Shown here: piece by piece, positions 17,837-26,405 of the stretch
How positions within the stretch are numbered: position 1 is the first letter of the stretch
How the letters are laid out: the number at the start of each line of letters is the position of its first letter
Assembly (NCBI RefSeq): GCF_025913575.1
Contig: NZ_CP109785.1
Span: 682,001 to 746,000, forward strand
Origin: Halocatena marina
GTDB taxonomy: Archaea; Halobacteriota; Halobacteria; Halobacteriales; Haloarculaceae
Direction of reading: 5' to 3'
DNA: 64,000 nucleotides
Program-made: the position numbers and the translations under genes
Notes under the pieces: model-generated
Seen by the model: the letters and a program-made list of their open reading frames with translations, nothing else
What the model was told of the DNA's origin: nothing
Database searches by the model: none

Positions 17837-18263
17837 ACACGAAATTAATTTCTAACAGAGCGCCGCTTTTCGTCTCCGATTGTCTATAAGCTCCCAGTCG
17901 TCATTTTCTTCGCGCATTCAACTAACTCACTTGTTTGCACTCACCGTTCTGGCTGCTCCTGTAGAACTCAGACTTGCGAACATATCGTTCGAGTAGTCGG
18001 TTATTCACAATCCAGTACTCCTTGTTTATCTCCAGTATTGTAAAATCGGTAGTGAGTAGGTTGACGTTGCTTGTTGTTCAACCATACATCCGTCAAGATA
18101 TCAGATTTTGGAGATAAGCAGTTCAGTATGAGTGCACGCAGCCGTAAATCGCGTTCGATCACAGTTCAAATTTGGTGGTTCAGCACAGCACGACTTATCG
18201 AGTCGGGGTGTCTCTCGGGAAAAACCACTGTAATGTTCATCGATCCATTTCGTCTATATCATA
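17837..18263. other. AT-rich spacer with possible gene remnant
   Basis: 427 bp with no intact gene. On the minus strand around 17900-18060 a 51-codon open stretch reads like protein (EINKEYWIVNNRLLERYVRK) but has a stop and no good start upstream, so it may be the end of a decayed gene. Otherwise nothing is recognised. Confidence 0.35.
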
Positions 18264-18398
18264 TTAGTAATCTTTGAATCCAAATACCCTTTTTTCCCCA
18301 CATCCGTCACAAACGGCAATATATGTATTCGATGACTTCATTGTCTTATGAGGGATAGTGTTTTTTTCATTACATTCATCACATCTCCATTCGAACAT
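18264..18398 (-). CDS. Small CxxC zinc-ribbon protein, 44 residues
   Basis: Begins MFEWRCDECNEKN and has a second pair in VCDGCGEKR, ending FGFKDY. Two CxxC pairs 21 residues apart are the layout of a single zinc ribbon, as in the many haloarchaeal zinc-finger micro-proteins. A clear TATA box (TTTATAAATA, minus strand, 18444-18435) lies about 41 bp before the ATG and GGTG just precedes it. Codons are AT-rich like the island around it. Function unknown. Confidence 0.55.
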   Translation of the reverse strand: MFEWRCDECNEKNTIPHKTMKSSNTYIAVCDGCGEKRVFGFKDY

Positions 18399-18434
18399 CA
18401 CCAATTACAACCAATCTTAATCTTACTTGCTCAC

Positions 18435-18444
18435 TATTTATAAA
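18435..18444 (-). promoter_or_regulatory. TATA box of the 18398 small gene
   Basis: TTTATAAATA on the minus strand, a near-consensus archaeal TATA box. It predicts a start near 18413 and a leader of about 15 nt. Confidence 0.5.
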
Positions 18445-19285
18445 CTTCATCTCATAATAACAATACGATCGCATTTTGTCTCCACTAATCGTTGTGCAAA
18501 GCCCTCTATGGAATGCATGGCGTGGGGGGCTACGTGCCGCTGGAGTCATTGATTTCTGTCTGCTGTCGAGGTCAAACACTCTGTGCGAAGTGAAGATAGA
18601 AAATATTCATGGTGTGGATTTCCTGATATGTCGTATATTGGACGTTGGTGCGAAGACGGTGGTATATACCTCAAAATGAGATGTGAATTGTACGTAAACG
18701 AATAACGGGATACTGTTCACGTTCAGGACTGCCGTACTTGTGGTGCAGCCGTATGTTAGAAAACTGCAGTCCTCTTTATTGATAGCGTGGCTGGAGCACA
18801 GTCACCATCTCTCATATCCTTTTATTTCAACTGCACTTATTCTCTCCTTAGTAAATACATACTTTAGCACTCATCTCACCCTCTTCGAAGTACGAGAAAA
18901 TGCCTACACGGGATACTGATCTCAAATTTTATGTTATTGTCATATGAACATTGATCGAAAATAGGTTTTAGGGAAGTCGACATTCAACACGAAAAATGAG
19001 TGTGTGGATGATTACTGAGTCGGAAATCAGATATATTACAATTTATTTTTAATTGTATGTATTTACTTTGGAAGAATGTGTTTTGCCCATCTTGTAAGCT
19101 AGTCTTTTGATTTGATCCATGTCGAAATTACTATATAACAGACAAGAATGCTGTATTCACTGACTGCACGTTACCGTCACTACGTCTCAATATGAAAAAA
19201 CACTCCGATAGATGTGTTGATGTTGCTATATTGTCGCAGTAAGCCGTCAACGTGCGCTGTGTATACAACAACGGCTAATCACGAA
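18445..19285. other. AT-rich gene-free spacer
   Basis: 841 bp completing the AT-rich island. A short in-frame fragment near 18661-18765 reads VQDCRTCGAAVC, but an internal stop precedes it, so it is at best a zinc-finger remnant. No tRNA, transposase or repeat is recognised. Confidence 0.5.
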
Positions 19286-19849
19286 CTAGCGTCCCATGGA
19301 GTAGAATTCCTCGTTAGGTCGCATGTCCGCCACTGTCGCCATCCTATTCGAGAGATTATAGAAGGCGACGACGCTCGTGATATCCCAGATCGCTTCTTCA
19401 GAGAAGCCATGATTGCGGAGTTTGGCAAGATCTGTTCGACCGATCGATTCCGGTGATTCAGTGAGGTCCGCCGCGAAATCGAGCATCGCGCGGTGATTAG
19501 GACTCAGATTCGCCGAGCGGTGATTAGTTGCGAGCTGGTCAGCGAGTTTGGGTGCTTCTGCATAAATTCGTAGCAACGCCCCGTGAGCGACGACACAATA
19601 GAGACAGTCATTCACACCACTCACCGTCACGACGATCATCTCGATCTCTTCGCGTGCAAGTTCGGTATCCTCAACGAGCGCATCGTGATACGCGACAAAC
19701 GCTCGGAAGTGGCTCGGTTTGTAGCCGAACGCACTGAACACATTCGGCGTAAAGCCCGTGCGTTCGGTTTCCTCGTCGATTCGTTCGCGGAGATCGTCGG
19801 GAAGCTCATCGTGGTCGGGAGTCGGGAAGTTCTGCATCGGCTTCGTCAT
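19286..19849 (-). CDS. AhpD-like peroxidase-related protein (carboxymuconolactone decarboxylase fold)
   Basis: 187-residue all-helical protein of the AhpD/CMD superfamily. The family signature is DCLYCVVAHG near residue 82, with the redox CxxC pair and the nearby histidine of the proton-relay system. The tail (FYNLSNRMATVADMRPN) matches the peroxidase-related subgroup. Expected role: thiol-dependent peroxide or peroxynitrite reduction in the cytoplasm. It is a single gene. The palindrome at 19882-19892 next to its TATA box suggests dedicated control. Confidence 0.88.
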   Translation of the reverse strand: MTKPMQNFPTPDHDELPDDLRERIDEETERTGFTPNVFSAFGYKPSHFRAFVAYHDALVEDTELAREEIEMIVVTVSGVNDCLYCVVAHGALLRIYAEAPKLADQLATNHRSANLSPNHRAMLDFAADLTESPESIGRTDLAKLRNHGFSEEAIWDITSVVAFYNLSNRMATVADMRPNEEFYSMGR

Positions 19850-19881
19850 ACTCCAACGTGATCTGGAAGGGTTTTATACTG

Positions 19882-19892
19882 CGGGTTACCCG
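19882..19892. promoter_or_regulatory. Palindrome beside the AhpD-like promoter
   Basis: CGGGTTACCCG, 5-bp arms around one base, immediately upstream of TATAAAAC (about 19871-19878, minus strand). It is placed where it could affect TFB binding. It is short, so chance is possible. Confidence 0.35.
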
Positions 19893-20034
19893 TTGTCTAT
19901 CCCCTCTGCTTGATTGCGTCTCCTGTCTCTCTCAAATGTGGGTGAGTATATCATGCGATCATTCTCATCCCTGATTAAAAACCAGTTATTTCCGGCATAG
20001 AATACACAAGACTTTGAGAGGTAATTATGAGTCT

Positions 20035-22710
20035 ATGAAGATCGGACGACGGACGTTTCTACGATCGACCGGCGTACTGTTGGGTTCTGGAGCGTTAACG
20101 CTGGAGACAGTAAACGCAACTGGCAGCGATGAGATAACTATTCTAACCGACGAACACAGTGTCAGCCACGTGTATGCCGACGATCTGTATGGGATGGCGT
20201 TCGCAAACGGATACGTACAGGCTCGTGATCGACTCTTCGAGATGGACGTACTCAGACACATCGGTTATGGGAACAGTGCAGAGGTGCTCGGTCCATCCCA
20301 GTTGCAATCGGACATCGAAGTTCGCCGTGATCTCTACAGCAAGCGTGAGATCAAACGGCAGTACGAAACCGCCTCTGATCGGACACAGCGGGTTCTCGAA
20401 GCGTTCGCTGATGGCGTGAATCGGAAGATGGTTGAGCTAGCCGCCAGCGGACAATTGCCGGGGACGTTCACCGCTCTTGCGCACGCTCCAGCACCGTGGA
20501 CGCCAGCAGACTCCATTGCCGTGCTGAGCTATCTCATCGGATACTTCGGTGTCAGCGGCGGGAATGAACTCGCTAATGCGCAAGAACTAGCTCAGCTCAC
20601 TCAATCGCTCGACGACGAGCGATCGGCCTACGAGGCGTTTGGCGACCGAAACTGGCTTCGAATTCGTGAAGATCATTCCACGTCAATCTCGGCAGAGGAT
20701 CTCACTGTCGACGGTGGTGAGGAGGTGCTTCCCTACGAGGACGTTCCAGATGAACAGTTGCGGTTTGTGGATGCTGCTCTCGATGCAGAACCGTGGGGCA
20801 TTGAGAATGATTTCTCGCTCTCCGATTTCCTGAGTGGTCTGAGGCGAGGCGAGGAGGCGGGAAGTGGAGTCATGGAGGGGTTCAAGTGGGGGAGCAACGC
20901 ACTCATCGTGAGTGGTGAGCACACCGAGACAGGATCCCCGATGCTCGGTGGCGGTCCCCAGATGGGCTATTTCAAGCCGCCAGTCATCCATCAAGTGGGA
21001 CTCCACGGCGCTGGGTACGATGTGACCGGCATCGGTGTCGTCGGGACCCCAGGGATCGTCATCGGCCGCACGCCGGAGTTCGCGTGGACGGTCACAAGTG
21101 GGCGTGATGATCAGGTCGATACCATTGCAGTCGAACTCCATCCAGAGGATAAGCATCGGTACAAGTGGGACGGTGAGTGGCACAGCATGCAGACCGAGAC
21201 AGTCGTTCACAATGCGTCGGTTGTCGGATCGATCGTCTCCGGGGACCCAGATGTTCGAGTTGTAAAACAGGAGATAGCCCGTATCGAAGAAAATGGGGAC
21301 GTCATGCCTGTAATCGCGTGGAATTCCGACGAGCGCGTTGCGTGGTGTCAGCGAACGACAACACGCTATCAGGAACTCGAAGGAGCGTTCATGTGGGCGG
21401 ATCTCGGTACACGGGACGATCTCGACGGATTCAAAGATCAGATCAGCGAATTTCCGTTCACGTTTAACTTCCACTATATTGACAGCGAGGATATTGCATA
21501 CATTCATACTGGAAGCGTTCCGGACCGGAACCCGTCTCTCGATCACCGACTTCCAGCTCCTGGATCGGACCATCAATGGCGCGGTAAGCGCGTCGGTCTC
21601 GGGTTACAAACTTCGTATACGAACCCCTCCAGTGGATACGTTGTGAACTGGAACAATGGCCCGTGTGCGGGCTGGCGAGCGGGCGATGCTCCACAGCAGT
21701 GGGGATCTACTCACCGCGTCGAACTCCTCGATCGGTTCACTCGGTCGGCACTAGCTGATGGGCCGCTTTCACTCCAAGACGTCAAACAAATCATCGAGCG
21801 AGCCGCAACGCACGACGCAAGCGCACCTTACACCGTCCCAGCCCTCATCGATGCCGGGCACACGAGCAGCGACGCACAGCTTCGAGCGATGGCGGACGAA
21901 CTCCAAACGTGGAAACAGCGTGGATACGCGTGGCGCGATGCGAATGAGGACGGTCGCTACGACTCCGGAGGGATGGCTATCTGGGAAGAAACACGCCGCG
22001 AGCTACAACGTCTTGTTTTTGAGGACGAACTCGACGAGCAAACACCCGATCTCGCGTTCGACCCCCCGGAAACCCGACACGCCGCAGATCACGGACGAGC
22101 ACACCAGGAGACGACGCTCGTGGATGCGATCGCCGGTCGGACGACCCACGACTGGTTCGGGGGTGTAACTGATCGTAGCGAGCGCACACAGAACCACGAT
22201 GAATCGGTCCGTACCGTCCTCAGACAGGCGCTCGAACAGGCTGCTCAAACGCTCGAAAAGCGATATGAGAGCGCCAACCCAGAGGACTGGCTGCTCTCAG
22301 TCCGTGAGTCTACATTCCGATCGCTCGGAGCGAGCAAACAGACATCGATCAAGATGGTCAATCGAGCGACGTACAACCAAGCTGTTGCAGTCGGTGAGGG
22401 ACTCGAGGGTTCTCAGCATATCCTCGCACCGAGCAACGATGGCAACATGACACTCCCCGAGGTGCTGGCAACGCAACTCGGAGGAGACGAACCGGATCGA
22501 TTGACCGATCAGCTGGACGAGTATGCGGCCTTCGAGTACGCTCCCAACCCGTACACCCGAGAGCAAGTTGAAACAATCGCTACGGATCACCAGACCCTCC
22601 GGGCGTACCACACGTCAATCGACGACCCGATCGAACCCACCGGTCAGATTTCCGAACGAACGCGAACGCAGATTGCTACGCAAATCAAAACAAACGAAGA
22701 CAACAACTGA
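20035..22710 (+). CDS. Tat-exported penicillin acylase family hydrolase
   Basis: 891-residue N-terminal-nucleophile amidase precursor. MKIGRRTFLRSTG is a Tat signal. The alpha part has the family's GMAFANGYVQARDRLFEMD at about residues 55-75. The predicted autocleavage site is before Ser287 in KWGSNALIVSG, which would become the beta-chain nucleophile. VGTPGIVIGRTPEFAWTVTSG is the family core that follows. Related enzymes cleave penicillins, cephalosporins or acyl-homoserine lactones; here the natural amide is unknown. ATG 20035 is used because it puts the RR motif near the start, with GAGAGG upstream; the frame continues to a TTG at 20014. Confidence 0.9.
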   Translation: MKIGRRTFLRSTGVLLGSGALTLETVNATGSDEITILTDEHSVSHVYADDLYGMAFANGYVQARDRLFEMDVLRHIGYGNSAEVLGPSQLQSDIEVRRDLYSKREIKRQYETASDRTQRVLEAFADGVNRKMVELAASGQLPGTFTALAHAPAPWTPADSIAVLSYLIGYFGVSGGNELANAQELAQLTQSLDDERSAYEAFGDRNWLRIREDHSTSISAEDLTVDGGEEVLPYEDVPDEQLRFVDAALDAEPWGIENDFSLSDFLSGLRRGEEAGSGVMEGFKWGSNALIVSGEHTETGSPMLGGGPQMGYFKPPVIHQVGLHGAGYDVTGIGVVGTPGIVIGRTPEFAWTVTSGRDDQVDTIAVELHPEDKHRYKWDGEWHSMQTETVVHNASVVGSIVSGDPDVRVVKQEIARIEENGDVMPVIAWNSDERVAWCQRTTTRYQELEGAFMWADLGTRDDLDGFKDQISEFPFTFNFHYIDSEDIAYIHTGSVPDRNPSLDHRLPAPGSDHQWRGKRVGLGLQTSYTNPSSGYVVNWNNGPCAGWRAGDAPQQWGSTHRVELLDRFTRSALADGPLSLQDVKQIIERAATHDASAPYTVPALIDAGHTSSDAQLRAMADELQTWKQRGYAWRDANEDGRYDSGGMAIWEETRRELQRLVFEDELDEQTPDLAFDPPETRHAADHGRAHQETTLVDAIAGRTTHDWFGGVTDRSERTQNHDESVRTVLRQALEQAAQTLEKRYESANPEDWLLSVRESTFRSLGASKQTSIKMVNRATYNQAVAVGEGLEGSQHILAPSNDGNMTLPEVLATQLGGDEPDRLTDQLDEYAAFEYAPNPYTREQVETIATDHQTLRAYHTSIDDPIEPTGQISERTRTQIATQIKTNEDNN

Positions 22711-22739
22711 ATTCCTTGCTGTTACACCGGTGTTGTTGG

Positions 22740-23015
22740 TTATAAATCATCATCATTTGTCGGGCCGATTTTTTGTTCGTCGACTGTTTCGAACTCATGG
22801 TCAATGACGTGGCGGGGATTTTCGTCGTCATCGCATTCGTATTTGTAGCGGACGCCTTCTTTCTCATCCTGAGTCGCTTGGTGTGAGCCATCACAGAACG
22901 GGTAGTCGGCTGAAAGGCCACAGAGACAGATCGCAATGTCGCCTTTCTCCTCGTCAAGGTCGTCGGGTGTGATGATCCGTGGCTCGGTCGCAGCGTGTGT
23001 GATTTCGCGGACCAT
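22740..23015 (-). CDS. CDGSH iron-sulfur domain protein
   Basis: 91 residues from ATG 23015 (MVREITHAAT), the usual start of haloarchaeal relatives; a GTG 15 codons upstream is an alternative. The CDGSH motif is CLCGLSADYPFCDGSH, giving the three Cys and one His ligands of a [2Fe-2S] cluster. The C-terminal part is very acidic. Role: probably electron transfer or redox sensing in the cytoplasm. It ends convergently with the acylase gene. Confidence 0.92.
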   Translation of the reverse strand: MVREITHAATEPRIITPDDLDEEKGDIAICLCGLSADYPFCDGSHQATQDEKEGVRYKYECDDDENPRHVIDHEFETVDEQKIGPTNDDDL

Positions 23016-23212
23016 ACCCTCTCTTGTCGTTGGCTTTCCGTGAACGTGTGGTATCTGCACGGATGCACCCGACGAAACACTTTCAATCTCAACTCAACGG
23101 TGGTGGCCCTGTTGTCCTCCCGTGGCACCGACAACGATCGGATCGTGGGAAGATCACTTTCAGCGTCCATGGCGCAGTCTTATCATCGTACCGTTCGTGG
23201 ATAGGATAGCGA

Positions 23213-23770
23213 ATGAATCAGCTCAGGACCGACCCAGTACTCCAGGAATTGATCGAAGAACATGGGACTCTCGAACTTGAACCGGCTGTTGACCCGTTCG
23301 AACGGCTCGTTGTTTCGATCGTCAACCAACAGATCTCAACAGCGTCAGCGAGTGCGATTCGAGAGCGATTCTTCAATCGTTTCGACATCGCTCCGGAGCC
23401 TCTGTTGAACGCCAATGAGGATGATCTCAGAGACGTTGGGCTGTCCCAGCAGAAGATCGAGTACATCCAGAACACTGCCAAAACGTTCCAAAAAGAGAAC
23501 CTCACAAAAGCGACGTTTTCAGATATGTCTGACCAGGCGGTGATTGACGAACTAACAACAATTCGTGGGATTGGTGTCTGGACGGCAAAAATGTTCCTTA
23601 TGTTCTCGCTCGGAAGAAAAGATGTGTTTCCGACCGAGGATTTAGCTGTCAGAAAAGGAATGCAAGAACTGTATGGTGATCTCACTGAATCTGAAATGGT
23701 CGAAATAGCCGAGCAATGGCGTCCCAATCGGAGTATTGCAGCCCTCTATATCTGGCGAGCGTACGAGTAA
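23213..23770 (+). CDS. HhH-GPD DNA glycosylase (AlkA/3-methyladenine type)
   Basis: 185-residue base-excision repair enzyme. The helix-hairpin-helix is LTTIRGIGVWTAKMFLMF near residues 115-132, followed by the catalytic Asp in FPTEDLAVRKG. The N-terminal FERLVVSIVNQQIS is the family's opening helix. It lacks the C-terminal 4Fe-4S cluster of EndoIII/MutY, pointing to a DNA-3-methyladenine glycosylase II subtype. It is divergent from the CDGSH gene across a 197 bp promoter region. Confidence 0.88.
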   Translation: MNQLRTDPVLQELIEEHGTLELEPAVDPFERLVVSIVNQQISTASASAIRERFFNRFDIAPEPLLNANEDDLRDVGLSQQKIEYIQNTAKTFQKENLTKATFSDMSDQAVIDELTTIRGIGVWTAKMFLMFSLGRKDVFPTEDLAVRKGMQELYGDLTESEMVEIAEQWRPNRSIAALYIWRAYE

Positions 23771-23973
23771 CTCGCCACTGAGAACAAAATCGGGCGATTC
23801 GATAATTCTGACTTCGGTTGGGCGAAATTCACACAACAATGATTGTATTTAATGATTTTAGTATACGTTTGCTATGTTATCTCAGATCCAGTCGCAATAT
23901 TTATCATGGATGGAGACAATGGCTATGGTAGTGAGTGACAATCAGCCCAGTGTCTTGTCACGAGGTGACCGAT

Positions 23974-24234
23974 GTGAGTGTAAACTCAAAACGATCAGAA
24001 AACGATAAATACGAATCGCTCGATTGGATGCTTTCGGCCGACGATCGAATTCTCGACCATTTCGACGAAAATGGTCCCGGGCTGTGCCCACAGGCAGCCG
24101 GAGTGCTTGGTCTCCATGTGTCGTTCGCTCGGAGGCGGTGCGAGATACTTTGTGAGCACGGATTCTTATACGAAAATGATACAGAATTTCGTCTCACAGA
24201 TCGTGGCCAGCAGTATCTTGAAATCTACGAATAG
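23974..24234 (+). CDS. Winged-helix transcriptional regulator
   Basis: 86 residues. DWMLSADDRILDHF followed by CPQAAGVLGLHVSFARRRCEIL and RLTDRGQQYLEIYE is the pattern of the PhiH1-repressor-like winged-helix proteins common in haloarchaea: helix 1, helix-turn-helix, then the wing with the LTDxGxxYL motif. I chose GTG 23974 because GAGGTG sits 6 bp upstream; a longer frame starts at GTG 23935. Its target is unknown. Its stop is 1 bp from the end of the convergent aldo/keto reductase. Confidence 0.75.
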   Translation: MSVNSKRSENDKYESLDWMLSADDRILDHFDENGPGLCPQAAGVLGLHVSFARRRCEILCEHGFLYENDTEFRLTDRGQQYLEIYE

Positions 24235-24235
24235 C

Positions 24236-25210
24236 TTAGGAATGACCAGAGACCGGCAGCGGTTCGTATGGCTCTTCTAGAAATTCCATATCGCTGCCGG
24301 ATAGCGTGATGTCAAGTGCTTCGACGGCTTCTTCGAGGTGTTCGATACTCGTTGTTCCAACAATTGGCGCGGTGACCCAATCTTTCTCGAGGAGCCACGA
24401 GAGACCGATCTGTGCCATCGTTGCCCCTTCGTCTTCAGCAATTTGCTGAACACGCTCGTTGATTTCTCGACCGCCCCCATCGAAGTAGGGATGGTCTCTT
24501 GCGTGACTATCTGCCTGCCCTCGTGCTGTCGTCTCGCTTTCCTCGTGGGGCCGGGTGAGATATCCTCGAGCGAGTGGACTCCACGGAATGACAGCGAGAC
24601 CCTGATTTTCGCAGTACGGTAGCATCTCCCGTTCCTCCTCGCGGTAGAGCAGATTGTAGTGGTTCTGCATTGTCATGAACTGCTCCAATCCGTGACGATC
24701 GCTCGTGTGTCTTGATTTTGCGAGTTGGTGGGTCCACATCGAACTCGCGCCGATGTAGCGCACCTTCTCGCGGCGAACAGCGTCATCGAGCGCACGCATC
24801 GTCGTCTCAATCGGTGTCTCGTCGTCCCAGCGATGGATCTGATAAAGATCGATGGTGTCCACGCCGAGTCGTTCGCGGCTCGCGTCCAGCTGTTGCTCGA
24901 TGGCTTTGCGCGAAAGCCCGCCCGAATTCGGGTCCGAATCGTCCATCTGAAAGTATCCTTTCGTTGCGATCACTTGCTCGTCTTTACGACCAGCAAGTGC
25001 ATCACCGAGGATACGCTCTGATTCACCGCGTGAGTACATATTCGCCGTATCGAAGAAGTTGATCCCGAGGTCGAGAGCCCGCTCGATTAACTCGGTCCCT
25101 GCCTCTTCATCGAGCACCCACTCGCGCCAATCGCTCGTCCCGAAGCTCATGCAACCGAGACAGATCCGGCTCACAGTCATCCCGGTATCACCGAGCGTTG
25201 TATACTCCAT
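24236..25210 (-). CDS. Aldo/keto reductase
   Basis: 324-residue TIM-barrel NADPH-dependent reductase. The tetrad is visible: Asp in NFFDTANMYS, Tyr in the same segment, Lys in VIATKGYF and His in YQIHRWD. The C-terminal WVTAPIVGTTS is the cofactor phosphate-binding region. Substrate unknown. A 21-bp palindrome lies about 41 bp before its start. A second family member is at 53498-54514; the two share motifs such as HRWDxETPIE, so they are paralogues. Confidence 0.92.
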   Translation of the reverse strand: MEYTTLGDTGMTVSRICLGCMSFGTSDWREWVLDEEAGTELIERALDLGINFFDTANMYSRGESERILGDALAGRKDEQVIATKGYFQMDDSDPNSGGLSRKAIEQQLDASRERLGVDTIDLYQIHRWDDETPIETTMRALDDAVRREKVRYIGASSMWTHQLAKSRHTSDRHGLEQFMTMQNHYNLLYREEEREMLPYCENQGLAVIPWSPLARGYLTRPHEESETTARGQADSHARDHPYFDGGGREINERVQQIAEDEGATMAQIGLSWLLEKDWVTAPIVGTTSIEHLEEAVEALDITLSGSDMEFLEEPYEPLPVSGHS

Positions 25211-25250
25211 ACTGTTGCTGTCGATTTGAACTACTAAATAACTGTTTGAG

Positions 25251-25271
25251 AATTATCAATAGCTGATAATT
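25251..25271. promoter_or_regulatory. Perfect inverted repeat, candidate operator
   Basis: AATTATCA, spacer ATAGC, TGATAATT: perfect 8-bp arms. It lies just upstream of a TATA-like TTATTTAG of the aldo/keto reductase and 180 bp before the SRPBCC gene. Typical size for a dimeric winged-helix repressor site. Confidence 0.5.
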
Positions 25272-25450
25272 TGAGATAAAACTTTAGACTGTTCGAGACG
25301 AAATCATATTGTATGAACTGCGAGCGATCGGACACCGAAAACACTGTCACTGGTTTCCTGAAGTCGGGAGTGCTCCCGTTCACGAGAGCAGCTCACGGGT
25401 GATCTTGTGCAATCGAACAGACGGGAAAACAGAGAGGGAGCCATCTACCG

Positions 25451-25981
25451 ATGACGCTTGGCGTCCAACGGACCCCCGACGGATATCGTGTCGAAGTTTC
25501 CCGATATATCGATGCGCCACGAGAGGTGCTCTGGGATCTGCTCACGGACACGACTCGCTGGCCTGACTGGGGACCCTCCGTCGAGGAAGTGGTGTATCCC
25601 GATCGGTATATTCGACGTGGGGAGCGTGGGCGAGTGCGGGTAAGTGATGGTCTCGGTGGTGTCTGGGTCCCGTTCCAGATTACATCGTGCGCTGACTATC
25701 GCTGGACGTGGTCAGTCAGTCCGCCGACTCTCGGTCTCGGTGCGTTCGATCTCGCACCCCGCGTCCCGGCAACAGGTCACCGTGTTGAGCGTACGCCCCC
25801 GTACGTAGAACGTGAGTGTGATCCATCTCGCACTCGCCACCAGTCAACACAATCAGCGACAGACAGCTCTCGTGTCGTGTTCGAAATTCCACCCTTGGCT
25901 GCTGGCTACGCTATTATCTGTGAACGTGCACTCATCAAACTCGACCGGATTGCGGCGCGTGAAACAGTCGGTGAGAAATGA
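25451..25981 (+). CDS. SRPBCC (START/polyketide cyclase-like) family protein
   Basis: 176 residues. The N-terminal half VEVSRYIDAPREVLWDLLTDTTRWPDWGPSVEEV is the standard opening of the SRPBCC hydrophobic-pocket fold, and the C-terminal SSRVVFEIPPLAAGYAIICERAL is its closing strand and helix. Between them about 35 residues (PPYVERECDPSRTRHQS) look unlike the family and may be an insertion or a compensated double frameshift. Ligand and role unknown. Divergent from the aldo/keto reductase. Confidence 0.75.
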   Translation: MTLGVQRTPDGYRVEVSRYIDAPREVLWDLLTDTTRWPDWGPSVEEVVYPDRYIRRGERGRVRVSDGLGGVWVPFQITSCADYRWTWSVSPPTLGLGAFDLAPRVPATGHRVERTPPYVERECDPSRTRHQSTQSATDSSRVVFEIPPLAAGYAIICERALIKLDRIAARETVGEK

Positions 25982-26049
25982 TTCGTGCGTCGAAACAGAA
26001 ACAGCCCCCTCCAGCGTTGCAGGAACGATACCCGAACCGGTTATCCCGG

Positions 26050-26286
26050 TTATTGAGTGACAGAAATCGCGTCTCGTACTCGATGTAAGTCGTCTTCGAT
26101 TCCACTCCCTTCACAATCATCATTCGGACACTCGTAGTGCCACCCGTCTTTTGTGGCCCGTCGCTCCGCAAAGCGCTCACCACAGCACTCGCAGAACAAC
26201 TGCGAATCGGTGCACGTATCGCGGTGAAGTTCAAGTTCGAGCTTCGTCGTGAACGTCCGCTTGCAGTTCCTGCAACTGTGAACCAT
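26050..26286 (-). CDS. Small C2H2/CxxC zinc-finger protein
   Basis: 78 residues. The first unit is CRNCKRTFTTKLELELHRDTC, a C2H2-like finger. The second is CECCGERFAERRATKDGWHYECPNDDC, a zinc ribbon with CxxC pairs. Probably a nucleic-acid-binding or protein-interaction micro-protein of haloarchaeal type. It is convergent with the SRPBCC gene. Partner unknown. Confidence 0.8.
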   Translation of the reverse strand: MVHSCRNCKRTFTTKLELELHRDTCTDSQLFCECCGERFAERRATKDGWHYECPNDDCEGSGIEDDLHRVRDAISVTQ

Positions 26287-26405
26287 ATCTGCATTTCAGT
26301 GTCCATCGACCATAATGTTACCGACACGATCGTGCAGTGTGTCAAGATTGACCAAACATACTTGTACACGATCATGTATATAATTCATTATGTAGGCTCA
26401 CACGC

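Noticed and set aside
17900..18060. Protein-like 51-codon stretch on the minus strand
   Set aside because: Stop upstream and no acceptable start; kept only as a possible gene remnant.
18661..18765. Fragment reading VQDCRTCGAAVC
   Set aside because: An in-frame stop precedes it; no start and no second cysteine pair, so no gene is claimed.
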